This document shows positions 51,860 to 64,000 of a DNA stretch of 64,000 bases, piece after piece (position 1 is the first letter of the stretch; each line of letters begins with the position of its first letter). The stretch covers positions 1 through 64,000 of the forward strand of contig NZ_CDBW01000045.1 in NCBI RefSeq assembly GCF_000820145.1, read 5' to 3'. A program made the translations under genes and the position numbers. The DNA is from Aeromonas sobria (GTDB lineage: Bacteria; Pseudomonadota; Gammaproteobacteria; Enterobacterales; Aeromonadaceae). The notes beneath the pieces are model-generated. The model saw only the letters and a program-made list of their open reading frames with translations, searched no databases and was not told where the DNA came from.

Positions 51860-54800
51860 CCCTGATCTGGCTGCTGGCCAGCCTGCTGGGCAGCGTGCCG
51901 GCGATGGCGGTGGTCGAGCCGGTTGAGTGGCTGTTGTCCCAGATCCGGCTGGGGGAAGTGACCCATAACGAAGATCTGCTCGGCAACTCACTCTATTCGC
52001 TCTCCCTGATTGCGCCGCAACATCCCGAGTTGCTGGCCGCCCAGGCCAGGTTTGCCCTTGCCAGCGGCAAGCTGGAGGAGGCGGAGGCGCTGCTGAAACG
52101 ACTTGGCAAGCTGGCCCCCGACTCCTCCCTCTACCGGCTGGGCATGCGCAACCTGCGGATCAATGAGCCGGCGTCGAGAGCCCGGCTACAGCAGGCTCGC
52201 CAATTGGCCAACGAAGGGGATCTGGAGGGAGCCCGGGCGTGCTATCGCGCCCTGTTTGGCGGGGATGAGGCGCCCAACCTGGAGCTAACAGTTGAATATG
52301 CGGTGCTTAATGACCGGATCCCGGCACACCGTGCCGAGGCGCTGGCCATGATGCGGGAGTTGGAATTGCGTTACCCGGGGCATGCCAGATTGCGTGCCAC
52401 GCTGGCTCATCGCCTGCTCTCATCCGGCCATCGTGACGAGGGGATGGCCCTGCTGCACAAGATGGCGGCCAGTCATCCGACGCGAGACAGCGCGGCTAGG
52501 ATCTGGCTGGCGGATATTCGCCGCATGCCGGTTGGCTCAGCCAGTCTGGCATCCTTGCAGCAGTTTATCGTCACCTTTGCGGCGGACAGCCACAGTGACG
52601 AGGCACAGACCCTGCTGGCGCAGCAGGAGGAACTCTGGGCCTCTCCTGCATTTCGTCAGCGTCAGGCCATTCTGGCGCGGGCGGCAGACAAGCGCGCCAC
52701 CCTGGCCGAGTTGCAGCGGCTGCAAACAAGCTACCCGGATGATCCCGAAGTGATGGGGGTACTCGGGGTGGCCTATGCCCGCCAGCATCAGCGTGAGCAG
52801 GCCAACCGCCTGTTTGAGCGGTTGCTACGCCATCCCGATCTCCCCCAGCGAGGTCGCTGGGAACGGCAGTGGGAGAACAATCGTTACTGGCTGATCCTCG
52901 ATCGGGCAAAACAGGCGCAGGCCAGCCAGCAGTGGGAGCAGGCTGCCACGCTCTATCGGCAAGTGATCGGGCTGAATGGCAGCAGGCCGGAAGCCTGGTT
53001 GGGGCTGGGGGATTGCGAATTGGCACGTCACCAGCACGGTGCCGCCGAGCAGGCTTATCTGCGGGCTCTGAATATCGCCCCCCAGAATGAACGGGCACGG
53101 CTACGGCTGTTTGAGTTCTATCGGGAGCAGGATCCTGAGCGGGCGCTGGCGCTGCTCTCCTCGGGGGGGTCAGCGGCATTGCAAAAACAGGGGGATCGTC
53201 TCAGGGCTGATCTGCTGGAGCGGGATGCTGCGGCGCTGGAGCAATCTGGCTATCGGGCGCAGGCATTGAATAAACGCCATCTCGCGCTGGCATTGACACC
53301 GGAGGATCCGTGGCGGCGTTATCGCACCGCTGTCGCCATGGCGGCGGCCAACGATACCACGGCCGCCAGCGTGTTGTTGCAGAGTGCGCTGGCAGCCAAT
53401 CCACAAGATAGTGAGTTGCGCTACGCCACTGCGCTCTATCTCTCCGGGCAGGGTGCGCTATCCCGCGCCCGCAGGATCCTGGCCGAGGTGCCCCCCCAGC
53501 GCAGGAGCAGCCAGATGGCACAACTTGATAGCCGCTTGGCAAGGCGGGAGCTGATGGCAGAGGCCGGAGCACGCCATGACAAGGGGGAGGTGGCGGCGGC
53601 CGAGCGTCTGCTGATCCCTCTGCTGCCGGATGATTCGGTGGCGCTGACACTGGCTGGCTGGGCTGCCGGTCGCGGTGACTGGTCGCAGGCCGGGCACTAC
53701 TATCGGGGGATCCTGAGCAACGACGAGGATCATCAGGGGGCACGCCTTGGCATGGCGGAACTGGCGCTAGCGCAGGGAGACAGGGCAGGGAGCCGTCACT
53801 GGCTGCCTGTCTGGTCGCCAAGCGCTGTGGTAGGTGATGATTTCAACCATTACCGCCGGGTCGCCAATCTCTATCAGCAGTTGGGTGAGCCCGGGGTCGC
53901 CCGCGACATCTTCACCGCCTATGCCCCCACGGTGGCCGCTGGCGCCCCTTCCCAGGGGAGTGCGCTGTTCTGGCGCGATGCAGCTCGCCAGCGTTTTGCC
54001 ACTGGTGATACGCAGGGTGCGCTGGCGCTGGATCGCAAGGCGCTCACCGCCGCAGGGTTGGCACCCGCTGAGCCGCTGGATGATGCGGCACTGACTGCCC
54101 GGGCGCTCAGTCGGGATCAGGATGACTGGCTGGTCGGCAGCGTGCGCCGTGATCTTGACCGCCACTATCGACAGAGCCAAACCACTGTGTCGTTTGACAG
54201 TGACTATTGGGGGAGCAAGGGATCGGAGGGAACCTCGGATCTGCAGGCCCTGACCCAGATGTTACAGCTGGATACCCCGTTGGCCGGTGGTGCTCTGTTT
54301 GGCCGTATCGAACGGGTGGCGATGGATGCCGGATCTTTCCCTGACTCTCCTTACCGCGCCAGTTTTGGCACTTGTACTACTCGCGAGTGTTGGGGCAACG
54401 AGTCACAGCAGGCGACGGGGCACACCTTGGCGGTTGGTTGGAAGGGGGAGCAGTGGCAGGCGGATCTCGGCACCACACCGCTGGGGTTCGAGGTGGTGGA
54501 TTGGGTCGGCGGCGCCACGGTGCGCGGCAAGTGGCATGAGATTGGCTGGCGCGCCACCCTGTCACGGCGACCGCTGAACAGCTCGCTGCTCTCCTATGGC
54601 GGGGCGGTGGATCCTGCGACCGGCATCCGCTGGGGGGGCATTCGGGCCAACGGCGTGCGCCTCAACCTGAGTCATGATCAGGGTGGCGCACTGGGTCACT
54701 GGGGCAGCCTGCAACAGCACCTGCTGACAGGCGAGAATGTGCCGGATAACTGGCGTACCCGCCTGATGGGGGGCAGTTATTACAAGCTGATCAACGAGGC

Positions 54801-55287
54801 CAACCGACGGGTAACCATCGGGGGGCGGGTCATGGCTTGGCACCATGAACAGGATTTGAGCGGTTATACCCTGGGGCGCGGCGGATATTACAGTCCCGAG
54901 CGCTATCTCTCGTTCGGTGTGCCAGTGCGATTCAGTCAACGCAGTGGCGACTGGTCATGGGATCTGGGCGGGACGCTCGCCTGGTCTCGCTCTCACAGCA
55001 ACGCAAGTCGCCGCTATCCTCTGCCCGGTCTGTTGCCGGATGGTTTGCCGGATCAGGATGCCACCGTGGCCGGTGGCAGCAGCCGTGGCATGGGCTATAC
55101 CGTCAACGCGCTGGTCGAGCACCGGCTGACGGATCACTGGCGCATCGGCGGTCGGATCGATATCCAGCAGGCGGATGACTATGCCCCCAGTCATGCCACC
55201 CTGTTTTTGCGCTACACCTTCAAGCCGTGGCGGGGGGATCTCGATATGCCACCGCTGCCCCTGACCCCCTACGGGGAGTTTGATTGA
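51841..55287 (+). CDS. bcsC: Cellulose export outer-membrane protein BcsC
   Basis: Exports cellulose across the periplasm and outer membrane. The 1148-aa protein has a signal peptide (LIWLLASLLGSVPAMA). About 750 residues of TPR-like helical repeats follow, for example EAWLGLGDCELARHQHGAAE. The C-terminal beta-barrel of about 330 residues ends in an aromatic-rich strand and a short periplasmic tail (SHATLFLRYTFKPW). It overlaps bcsZ by 19 nt and is the last gene of the operon. Confidence 0.94.
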   Translation: MPTRPLTLIWLLASLLGSVPAMAVVEPVEWLLSQIRLGEVTHNEDLLGNSLYSLSLIAPQHPELLAAQARFALASGKLEEAEALLKRLGKLAPDSSLYRLGMRNLRINEPASRARLQQARQLANEGDLEGARACYRALFGGDEAPNLELTVEYAVLNDRIPAHRAEALAMMRELELRYPGHARLRATLAHRLLSSGHRDEGMALLHKMAASHPTRDSAARIWLADIRRMPVGSASLASLQQFIVTFAADSHSDEAQTLLAQQEELWASPAFRQRQAILARAADKRATLAELQRLQTSYPDDPEVMGVLGVAYARQHQREQANRLFERLLRHPDLPQRGRWERQWENNRYWLILDRAKQAQASQQWEQAATLYRQVIGLNGSRPEAWLGLGDCELARHQHGAAEQAYLRALNIAPQNERARLRLFEFYREQDPERALALLSSGGSAALQKQGDRLRADLLERDAAALEQSGYRAQALNKRHLALALTPEDPWRRYRTAVAMAAANDTTAASVLLQSALAANPQDSELRYATALYLSGQGALSRARRILAEVPPQRRSSQMAQLDSRLARRELMAEAGARHDKGEVAAAERLLIPLLPDDSVALTLAGWAAGRGDWSQAGHYYRGILSNDEDHQGARLGMAELALAQGDRAGSRHWLPVWSPSAVVGDDFNHYRRVANLYQQLGEPGVARDIFTAYAPTVAAGAPSQGSALFWRDAARQRFATGDTQGALALDRKALTAAGLAPAEPLDDAALTARALSRDQDDWLVGSVRRDLDRHYRQSQTTVSFDSDYWGSKGSEGTSDLQALTQMLQLDTPLAGGALFGRIERVAMDAGSFPDSPYRASFGTCTTRECWGNESQQATGHTLAVGWKGEQWQADLGTTPLGFEVVDWVGGATVRGKWHEIGWRATLSRRPLNSSLLSYGGAVDPATGIRWGGIRANGVRLNLSHDQGGALGHWGSLQQHLLTGENVPDNWRTRLMGGSYYKLINEANRRVTIGGRVMAWHHEQDLSGYTLGRGGYYSPERYLSFGVPVRFSQRSGDWSWDLGGTLAWSRSHSNASRRYPLPGLLPDGLPDQDATVAGGSSRGMGYTVNALVEHRLTDHWRIGGRIDIQQADDYAPSHATLFLRYTFKPWRGDLDMPPLPLTPYGEFD

Positions 55288-55289
55288 CG

Positions 55290-55319
55290 AGACGCCCGGC
55301 TTGCTGCCGGGCGTCTTTG
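55290..55319 (+). terminator. bcs operon terminator
   Basis: An 11-bp stem AGACGCCCGGC/GCCGGGCGTCT (55290-55300 with 55306-55316) is followed by TTG. Confidence 0.8.
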
Positions 55320-55326
55320 CATTGCG

Positions 55327-55602
55327 CTACTTCAAATAGGATCGCAGGACGCTGACCACCTGATCCAGATCCTCCAGCCGCTCGGCAGGGGTGGCATCGG
55401 CGGCGCCGAGGTGCTCGCGCATATGCCCCTCCAGCACCTCCAGCATCAGGCCGTTGACGGCGCCGCGGATGGCGGCGATCTGCTGCAAAATGGCGGCGCA
55501 GTCGCTCTCCTGCTCCAGTGCGCTCTCCAGCGCACCGGCCTGTCCCTTGATGCGGCGCACCCGTGCCAGCAGCTTCTTTTTGTCGTGAATGGTGTGGGAC
55601 AT
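55327..55602 (-). CDS. dmeR: CsoR/RcnR/FrmR-family repressor, DmeR-like
   Basis: This 91-aa all-helical metal-sensing repressor starts MSHTIHDKKKLLARVRRIKGQ, in which the N-terminal histidine plus a cysteine in EQESDCAAILQQIAAIRGAVN form the metal site of the RcnR/DmeR branch. It diverges from a His-rich CDF exporter with a palindromic operator between them, the DmeRF arrangement known for nickel/cobalt in rhizobia. The cognate metal is inferred; zinc cannot be excluded. Confidence 0.82.
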   Translation of the reverse strand: MSHTIHDKKKLLARVRRIKGQAGALESALEQESDCAAILQQIAAIRGAVNGLMLEVLEGHMREHLGAADATPAERLEDLDQVVSVLRSYLK

Positions 55603-55625
55603 GGCGGATCCTCTCGATCAATAAA

Positions 55626-55643
55626 ACTATACTGGGGTATAGT
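55626..55643. promoter_or_regulatory. DmeR-type operator between dmeR and dmeF
   Basis: A perfect inverted repeat ACTATA-CTGGGG-TATAGT lies in the 71-bp divergent spacer. RcnR/DmeR/FrmR operators share this design: a G tract flanked by AT-rich inverted arms. It overlaps TATAGT/ACTATA -10-like sequences for both genes. Confidence 0.75.
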
Positions 55644-55673
55644 ATATTGCATCATCGCTCTCAGGAGAAATCC

Positions 55674-56636
55674 ATGTCATCCCTCGCTCAATCCCACTGC
55701 CATCAACCCGTCATCCACGAGGGCAATCCGCTGGCCGAACAGAAGACCCGCTGGGCCGTGTTGCTGACCGTCATCATGATGGTGGCGGAGATCGGTGGCG
55801 GCTGGTTCTACAACTCCATGGCGCTGTTGGCCGATGGCTGGCACATGAGCTCCCACGCGCTGGCGCTCGGTCTCTCGGTGCTGGCCTATCGCGCCGCCCG
55901 CCACTTTGCTCGCGACCACAGATTCAGCTTCGGCACCTGGAAGATCGAGGTGCTGGGTGGCTTCACCAGCGCCCTGTTGCTGGTGGGGGTGGCCGGGTTG
56001 ATGCTGTTCGAGTCGGTGTTCAGGTTGCTCGATCCCAGCCCGATCCACTATCAACAGGCGATCGCCATCGCGCTGGTGGGGCTGCTGGTGAACCTCGCCT
56101 GCGCCTGGCTGCTCAAGGATGATCATGGCCATCACCACCACGGCCATGGACATGACCACCATGATGATCATCACGACCACGATCATCATCATGACCATGA
56201 CGATCACCACGGTCATCAGGATCTCAACCTGCGCGCCGCCTATATCCACGTGCTGGCGGATGCGGCCACTTCCGTGCTGGCGATTCTGGCGCTGGTGGGA
56301 GGCATGCTGTGGGGGGCTGACTGGCTCGACCCGCTGATGGGTATAGTGGGTGCCGGACTGGTAGCGGTATGGGCCTGGGGTCTGTTGCGGGACTCCGGCC
56401 GGGTGCTGCTGGATGCCGAGATGGATACCCCGCTGGTGGCGGAGATCCGTGAGGTCATCGCCGAGCTGCCGGGTACCGATATCCGCGATCTGCACGTCTG
56501 GCGGGTGGGGCAGCAGCAGTATGCCTGCGTGCTCTCTTTGCTGATGGTCAATCCGCTACCGGCACAGCAGATCCGCGAACGGTTGGCGATCCATGAAGAG
56601 CTGGTGCATGTGACCATCGAGATCGCCAGCGAATAG
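55674..56636 (+). CDS. dmeF: Cation diffusion facilitator with His-rich loop, DmeF-like
   Basis: Inner-membrane divalent-metal/proton antiporter of 320 aa with six membrane segments. The transport site appears as HMSSHALALGLSV (TM2) and HVLADAATSVLAI (TM5). Between TM4 and TM5 an extreme His/Asp loop (about residues 148-185) alternates HH, HGH, DHH and DHD. The start at 55674 follows AGGAG. With the DmeR-like repressor this suggests cobalt/nickel efflux. Confidence 0.88.
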   Translation: MSSLAQSHCHQPVIHEGNPLAEQKTRWAVLLTVIMMVAEIGGGWFYNSMALLADGWHMSSHALALGLSVLAYRAARHFARDHRFSFGTWKIEVLGGFTSALLLVGVAGLMLFESVFRLLDPSPIHYQQAIAIALVGLLVNLACAWLLKDDHGHHHHGHGHDHHDDHHDHDHHHDHDDHHGHQDLNLRAAYIHVLADAATSVLAILALVGGMLWGADWLDPLMGIVGAGLVAVWAWGLLRDSGRVLLDAEMDTPLVAEIREVIAELPGTDIRDLHVWRVGQQQYACVLSLLMVNPLPAQQIRERLAIHEELVHVTIEIASE

Positions 56637-56692
56637 GATAAATAGCGGGGGCCGTTGGCCCCCTTGGTTTCAGTGCCGTTGGTTCTCTGATG

Positions 56693-57106
56693 TCAGTGCG
56701 GTTGCCCGGTGCTCTCATCCTGGGGCTTGTGTTGCCACACAGCGCCGAGTAGCAGCTTGAGCAGCAGTCCGGGTGGGTTGTCCAGCAGCTTGCCGGATTC
56801 CAGCAGCAGCTGACCATCGGCGCGAAACCCGAGGCTGGCATCTGTGGTGCCATCTGCCCCTATCACCTGGATCAGGCCATTGAGGGCGGAACGCTCACCG
56901 GGCTGGCAGCGCAGCCGCAGCTCGCGGGGTTCCCCCAGCAGGGTGAAGGCGCGGCTCAGCGGGGGCGAGTCTTCATAATCGGGCCAGTTGAAGAAGTGAT
57001 ACTGCTCGGCCAGCGCCCCGGCTTGTTGGCAAAACTGATCGAACAGCTGCCCGATCGCCTGATACTCCTCATCCAGCCGCCTGGCTTGTTCTTCAATCCG
57101 TTTCAT
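56693..57106 (-). CDS. Hypothetical 137-aa protein
   Basis: A soluble protein I do not recognise. The N-terminal 40 residues are an amphipathic helix (EEQARRLDEEYQAIGQLFDQ). A possible beta-rich middle follows with RELRLRCQPGERSALNGLIQ, then a leucine-rich stretch (PPGLLLKLLLGAVWQHKPQD). An AAGGAG-like site precedes the ATG. It faces dmeF and diverges from pulA without an obvious functional link. Confidence 0.6.
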   Translation of the reverse strand: MKRIEEQARRLDEEYQAIGQLFDQFCQQAGALAEQYHFFNWPDYEDSPPLSRAFTLLGEPRELRLRCQPGERSALNGLIQVIGADGTTDASLGFRADGQLLLESGKLLDNPPGLLLKLLLGAVWQHKPQDESTGQPH

Positions 57107-57370
57107 TGTTTGCTCCTTGTCTATCCACTTGATCAGACATTGCGTTTCTGACCCTGTGACTGCCGTTTTCCAGATATGAGGCCAAATGGCCGTGAGGTCT
57201 GTGAGCCGGATCTAAGTTTCAACCTGAAAACGTTATCTTGTTGAATCTGGTTGCTTTTTTTTGCCGTGCTGCTCACGTTTGAATCGATTTTCGCTGATTA
57301 ATATGGCACAGCCTGGCAATGACCGGGTGCTCGATTATCGAGACTAACTACAGCGGGAATTATAAAAATC

Positions 57371-61045
<3,675 letters not shown>

Positions 61046-61131
61046 GCAAACCCATTGAGTCCGGGGATGGCTCGGCGTCCCCGGGTTGAATTCCACCTCG
61101 CCAAGGGTGGGATAACTCCGAGAGAGTAAGC

Positions 61132-61168
61132 AAAGCGCGACTGCCGACCGGCAGGCGCGCTTTTTCTT
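61132..61168 (+). terminator. pulA terminator
   Basis: Stem GCGCG-a-CTGCC with GGCAG-g-CGCGC (61135-61145 with 61150-61160), one internal mismatch, followed by T5. Confidence 0.8.
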
Positions 61169-61194
61169 TGCAGGTGTCAGGAGGAGAGCAAGAG

Positions 61195-61223
61195 AAAAGC
61201 CGTCCCGGTTGGGGACGGCTTTT
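61195..61223. terminator. zntA terminator
   Basis: A 12-bp stem AAAAGCCGTCCC/GGGACGGCTTTT lies just beyond the zntA stop. It is symmetrical and so bidirectional. Confidence 0.85.
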
Positions 61224-61245
61224 GGCCAGGATGCTATCGGCTGGC

Positions 61246-63708
61246 TTAGCGCTTGCGCAGCAGTCGCAAGGCGTTGGCGGTCACCAGCGCGGTGGCGCCG
61301 GTATCTGCCAGCACCGCAATCCACAGGCCGGTGATGCCGAGCAGGCTGGTGACCAGGAAGATGGCCTTCAGCCCCAGTGCCAGCGCAATATTCTGGTGAA
61401 TATTGGCCAGTGCTGCCCGCGACAGCCGGATCATCGCCGCGATGCCACCGAGCTGGTTGTGGGTCAGCGCCGCATCGGCAGTCTCCAGCGCCACATCGGT
61501 GCCGCCCCCCATGGCGATGCCGATACTGGCCCGCTTCATGGCGGGGGCATCGTTGATGCCATCGCCGATCATGGCAACCTTCCGAGTGCTGGCCAGCTTG
61601 GCGATCTCTTCTACCTTGTTCTCCGGCAGCAGACCGGCGCGCCAGCCCATGCCCAGCTCGGTGGCGATCGCCTCGGCGGCGCGGGGGTTATCCCCGGTCA
61701 ACATTATGCTGTTGAGCCCGAGCTGATGGAGTTCTTGCAGCGCAGCCGCCGCCTCCGGCCGGATCTGATCCCGCAGCGCCAGCAGGGCGACCGGCAGCGG
61801 CTGGTCGCCGCTGCTCTGGCAGAGCACCACGACGGTCTTGCCCTGCTGCTCCAGCGTACCAATCCGGGTCTGCTGTTCCGCCTTCAGGGTTGCTACCCGG
61901 CTCGGTGCCAGCAGTTGCCACAGCTCGCCGTTGATGCGCCCCTCAACGCCCATGCCCGGCAGGGCGCGCAGGTCGCGGGCGTCTGCCAGCGAGAGTCCCT
62001 GTTCGCTCGCTTTGGCGACCACGGCGCGGGCCAGCGGGTGGTGGGAACCCTGCTCAATGGCAGCCGCCAGTGCCAGCAGCTCGGCCTCCGGCTGGCCATT
62101 GAGGCTGACCAGCTCGGTCAGCTGCGGCTTGCCCAGGGTCAGGGTGCCGGTCTTGTCAAAGGCGACAGTATCGATATGGGCCAGTCGCTCCAGTGCGGCA
62201 CCACCCTTGATCAGCGCCCCCTGACGGGTGGCGGCGGCCAGCGCCGAGGTGACCGCTGCCGGGGTGGAGATGACCAGCGCGCAGGGGCAGCCGATCAGCA
62301 GCAGCGCCAGTCCGCGATAGATCCACTCGTCCCAGCTCTGGCCGAAGGCGAGCGGCGGGATGATGACGACCAGCAGGGCGATCAGCATCATGGCCGGGGT
62401 ATACCAGCGGCTGAAGCGGTCGATAAAGCGCTCGATGGGGGCGCGCTGGCTCTCAGCTTCCTCAATGAGGTGCAGGATGCGGTCGATGGCGTTGTTGCCG
62501 GGCTCGGAGACCACCTCAAGACGCAGCACCCGATCGGCCGCCAGACTACCGGCCGGCACCTTGTCACCTAGGCGACGCTCCACCGGAATGGATTCACCGG
62601 TCAGGGCGCTCTCGTCAAACGCGCCAAGTGCATCGAGCAGGCGGGCGTCGGCGGGCAGGCGGGCACCCGGGGCGATTTCGATGACATCGCCGGGACGCAG
62701 CTGATCGGCGGCTACCTCTTCCCGCACCTCGCCCTCGGCAGTGGTGCGGATCCGCAGCGCCTTGTCAGGCACCAGCGCCATCAGGGCGGTCACCCCGGCC
62801 CGGGCGCGTCCGGCGGCGTAGGCCTCCAGATGTTCCCCCAGCATAAAGAGCAGCAGCACCATGGCTGCTTCGGCGGTTTCACCGAGGAACAGGGCGCCCA
62901 CGGCGGCGACCGTCATCAGGGTCTCGATGGCGAAGGGGGAGCCGCTTTTGGTCAGTGCCCACGCCTTGCGGGAGATGGGCCACAGACCCCACAGGGTCGC
63001 CAGAGTAAACAGCGGCTGACCAAGCTCGCTCGGCAGCAGAGCGGCGACCAGCATCAGGCTGGCCAGTGACAGGGGCTGCCAATATTTGCCGAAAAAGTTG
63101 CCGAGCACCTTGCCAAACAGATTGCCCAGCAGGGTCGGCTGTGAAGCTTTCTCGCGGCCAGCGGCCTGCTTGCCAGCGCTTTCCCCTTTGAGCTGGAAAC
63201 CGGCGGCCAGCACGGCGGCGGTGACGGGATCGGGGGAGAGGCCGGGGGCCAGATCTACCACCAGCTTCTCGGTGGCAAACAGCACGCGCGCCTGCTGCAC
63301 ACCGCTTACCCGGCTGACGGCGGTCTCGATCTTGCGGGCACAGCTGGGGCAATCCATTCCCATCACCTGCCAGCTATGGCGGCTGTTGCCTTGCGCAGGC
63401 GTAACCAGCGGATCGGCAGGTGGCATATCGTGCTGATGTTCATGTGCATGTTTATGAGCTGGCGATATGGACGCACTGCAGCACGGCTGATCGTGACAAT
63501 TTCCTCGGGGTGGCTCTTCATCCCCGGGAGATTCATTGCCGTCACGGGATGAGTGCTCATGAGGCGTCGTGGCTGAGCTGCCACTGACGGGCGTGGTGTT
63601 GTCGCAGCAGTGGCTATCGTGGTGATGTTCACTCTGGCCGGATACCGCCTTGCTGACGGCCTTGATGGGGGCGGCGGCATGCTGGGTGGAGCAGCAGGAT
63701 TTGCTCAT
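61246..63708 (-). CDS. zntA: Zn/Cd/Pb-exporting P1B-type ATPase ZntA
   Basis: Inner-membrane heavy-metal efflux ATPase of 820 aa. A Cys/His-rich N-terminal extension (residues 1 to about 115: CC, HHHDSHCC, NCHDQPCC, HKHAHEHQHD) precedes the metal-binding domain with GMDCPSC. The transport site is IGCPCALVIS, the phosphorylation site is FDKTGTLT, the HP motif is SHHPLARAV, and the hinge is GDGINDAPAM. E. coli ZntA is 732 aa, so the extension is the main difference. The ATG at 63708 follows AGGGA. The promoter is of MerR type. Confidence 0.93.
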   Translation of the reverse strand: MSKSCCSTQHAAAPIKAVSKAVSGQSEHHHDSHCCDNTTPVSGSSATTPHEHSSRDGNESPGDEEPPRGNCHDQPCCSASISPAHKHAHEHQHDMPPADPLVTPAQGNSRHSWQVMGMDCPSCARKIETAVSRVSGVQQARVLFATEKLVVDLAPGLSPDPVTAAVLAAGFQLKGESAGKQAAGREKASQPTLLGNLFGKVLGNFFGKYWQPLSLASLMLVAALLPSELGQPLFTLATLWGLWPISRKAWALTKSGSPFAIETLMTVAAVGALFLGETAEAAMVLLLFMLGEHLEAYAAGRARAGVTALMALVPDKALRIRTTAEGEVREEVAADQLRPGDVIEIAPGARLPADARLLDALGAFDESALTGESIPVERRLGDKVPAGSLAADRVLRLEVVSEPGNNAIDRILHLIEEAESQRAPIERFIDRFSRWYTPAMMLIALLVVIIPPLAFGQSWDEWIYRGLALLLIGCPCALVISTPAAVTSALAAATRQGALIKGGAALERLAHIDTVAFDKTGTLTLGKPQLTELVSLNGQPEAELLALAAAIEQGSHHPLARAVVAKASEQGLSLADARDLRALPGMGVEGRINGELWQLLAPSRVATLKAEQQTRIGTLEQQGKTVVVLCQSSGDQPLPVALLALRDQIRPEAAAALQELHQLGLNSIMLTGDNPRAAEAIATELGMGWRAGLLPENKVEEIAKLASTRKVAMIGDGINDAPAMKRASIGIAMGGGTDVALETADAALTHNQLGGIAAMIRLSRAALANIHQNIALALGLKAIFLVTSLLGITGLWIAVLADTGATALVTANALRLLRKR

Positions 63709-63763
63709 GATGAGTCCCTCTTGATGGATCCCGCCCCTGCGAGATCCTTGATTACTGAGAGGG

Positions 63764-63795
63764 AGTCTAAACCTTGGTGTTATATCCAAGGTCAA
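63764..63795 (-). promoter_or_regulatory. MerR-type (ZntR-like) promoter of zntA
   Basis: On the minus strand TTGACC (63790-63795) and TAGACT (63764-63769) are separated by 20 bp, the elongated spacer that MerR-family activators require. The spacer is filled by a dyad ACCTTGG-N8-CCAAGGT (63771-63792). A ZntR/CadR/CueR-like protein encoded elsewhere should activate it by DNA distortion. Confidence 0.82.
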
Positions 63796-63938
63796 CACCC
63801 TTTTATGGTGTTGACGTTTCGACTGGAGAGCGGGCGTTTACCACGTATATCCCTGAGGTTGGCGGGTGTTTGTAAGCGCTGGCCACGCTTATACTGGAGG
63901 CCTGATTTTTACTACACCAATAAAAAAGGACATAAAAC

Positions 63939-64000
63939 ATGAGCAACTCAGTCACTCTGCAAGGCAACCCGGTCTCCGTCGCTGGTCACTTCCCGGTAGC
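63939..64000 (+). CDS. tpx: Thiol peroxidase Tpx, 5' end only
   Basis: The last 62 bases encode MSNSVTLQGNPVSVAGHFPV, matching the start of Tpx peroxiredoxins (E. coli MSQTVHFQGNPVTV). AAGGA lies eight bases upstream, and TATACT at 63890-63895 is a possible -10. The gene runs off the window before its catalytic cysteines. Confidence 0.8.
   Translation, partial: MSNSVTLQGNPVSVAGHFPV

Noticed and set aside
56100..56230. Low-complexity CAT/CAC-rich stretch as a microsatellite
   Set aside because: It is in frame and encodes the His/Asp loop characteristic of CDF transporters.
61063..61085. GTCCGGGGA/TCCCCGG hairpin after pulA as its terminator
   Set aside because: No T run follows; the stem at 61132-61165 with T5 is the better terminator.

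Overview
The window is chromosomal DNA of a gammaproteobacterium, most likely Aeromonas. The evidence is the gene content: a Vibrio/Aeromonas-style GbpA chitin-binding LPMO behind a c-di-GMP-I riboswitch, the nudE/yrfG and yjjI/yjjW pairs, metJ/metBL, and a bcsG-RQABZC cellulose locus. The genus call is inference from gene content, not from a database match. No prophage, insertion sequence, CRISPR array or integron is visible. The window reads as core chromosome with a few locally remodelled loci.

Layout, left part. Three tandem tRNA-Leu(CAG) genes (28-382) share one promoter. Glycogen synthesis (glgA, glgC) and rsmC follow on the minus strand. dapA (4645-5517) sits behind a leader that contains a Lys-rich 23-codon ORF, an antiterminator and a strong terminator. 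This looks like a lysine-responsive ribosome-mediated attenuator and is the most interesting candidate in the window. Next come a CYTH triphosphatase, the DUF47/PiT phosphate pair, and metB-metL opposite metJ with a MetJ box and an unusual small upstream ORF. After these are a serine-type amino-acid permease, cysQ, nudE/yrfG and several small or hypothetical genes.

Middle part. Sulfate uptake and its regulation (sbp, an RBBP9-type hydrolase, cysTWA, a CysB-family regulator) occupies 20.0-25.8 kb. The riboswitch-controlled gbpA and a chemoreceptor follow. Then come an M3-type peptidase, a small zinc-ribbon protein, a flavin/haem oxidoreductase, a very large secreted Tricorn/S41 protease, a YkuD transpeptidase, and the glycyl-radical enzyme YjjI with its activase YjjW. 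DUF1820, a LysR regulator and an aromatic aminotransferase complete this part.

Right part. A cellulose (probably phosphoethanolamine-cellulose) operon bcsG-R-Q-A-B-Z-C runs from 43.2 to 55.3 kb, with stop/start overlaps at most junctions from bcsR to bcsC. Its BcsZ carries a triplicated 38-residue unit. No bcsE or bcsF is seen here. Next are a dmeR/dmeF-like Ni/Co efflux pair with a clear palindromic operator, an unknown gene, a large pullulanase lipoprotein, and zntA with a Cys/His-rich N-terminal extension and a MerR-type 20-bp-spacer promoter. The first 20 codons of tpx close the window. Two c-di-GMP outputs (gbpA riboswitch, BcsA PilZ) point to surface attachment and biofilm control; the dmeF and zntA loci form a metal-efflux neighbourhood.
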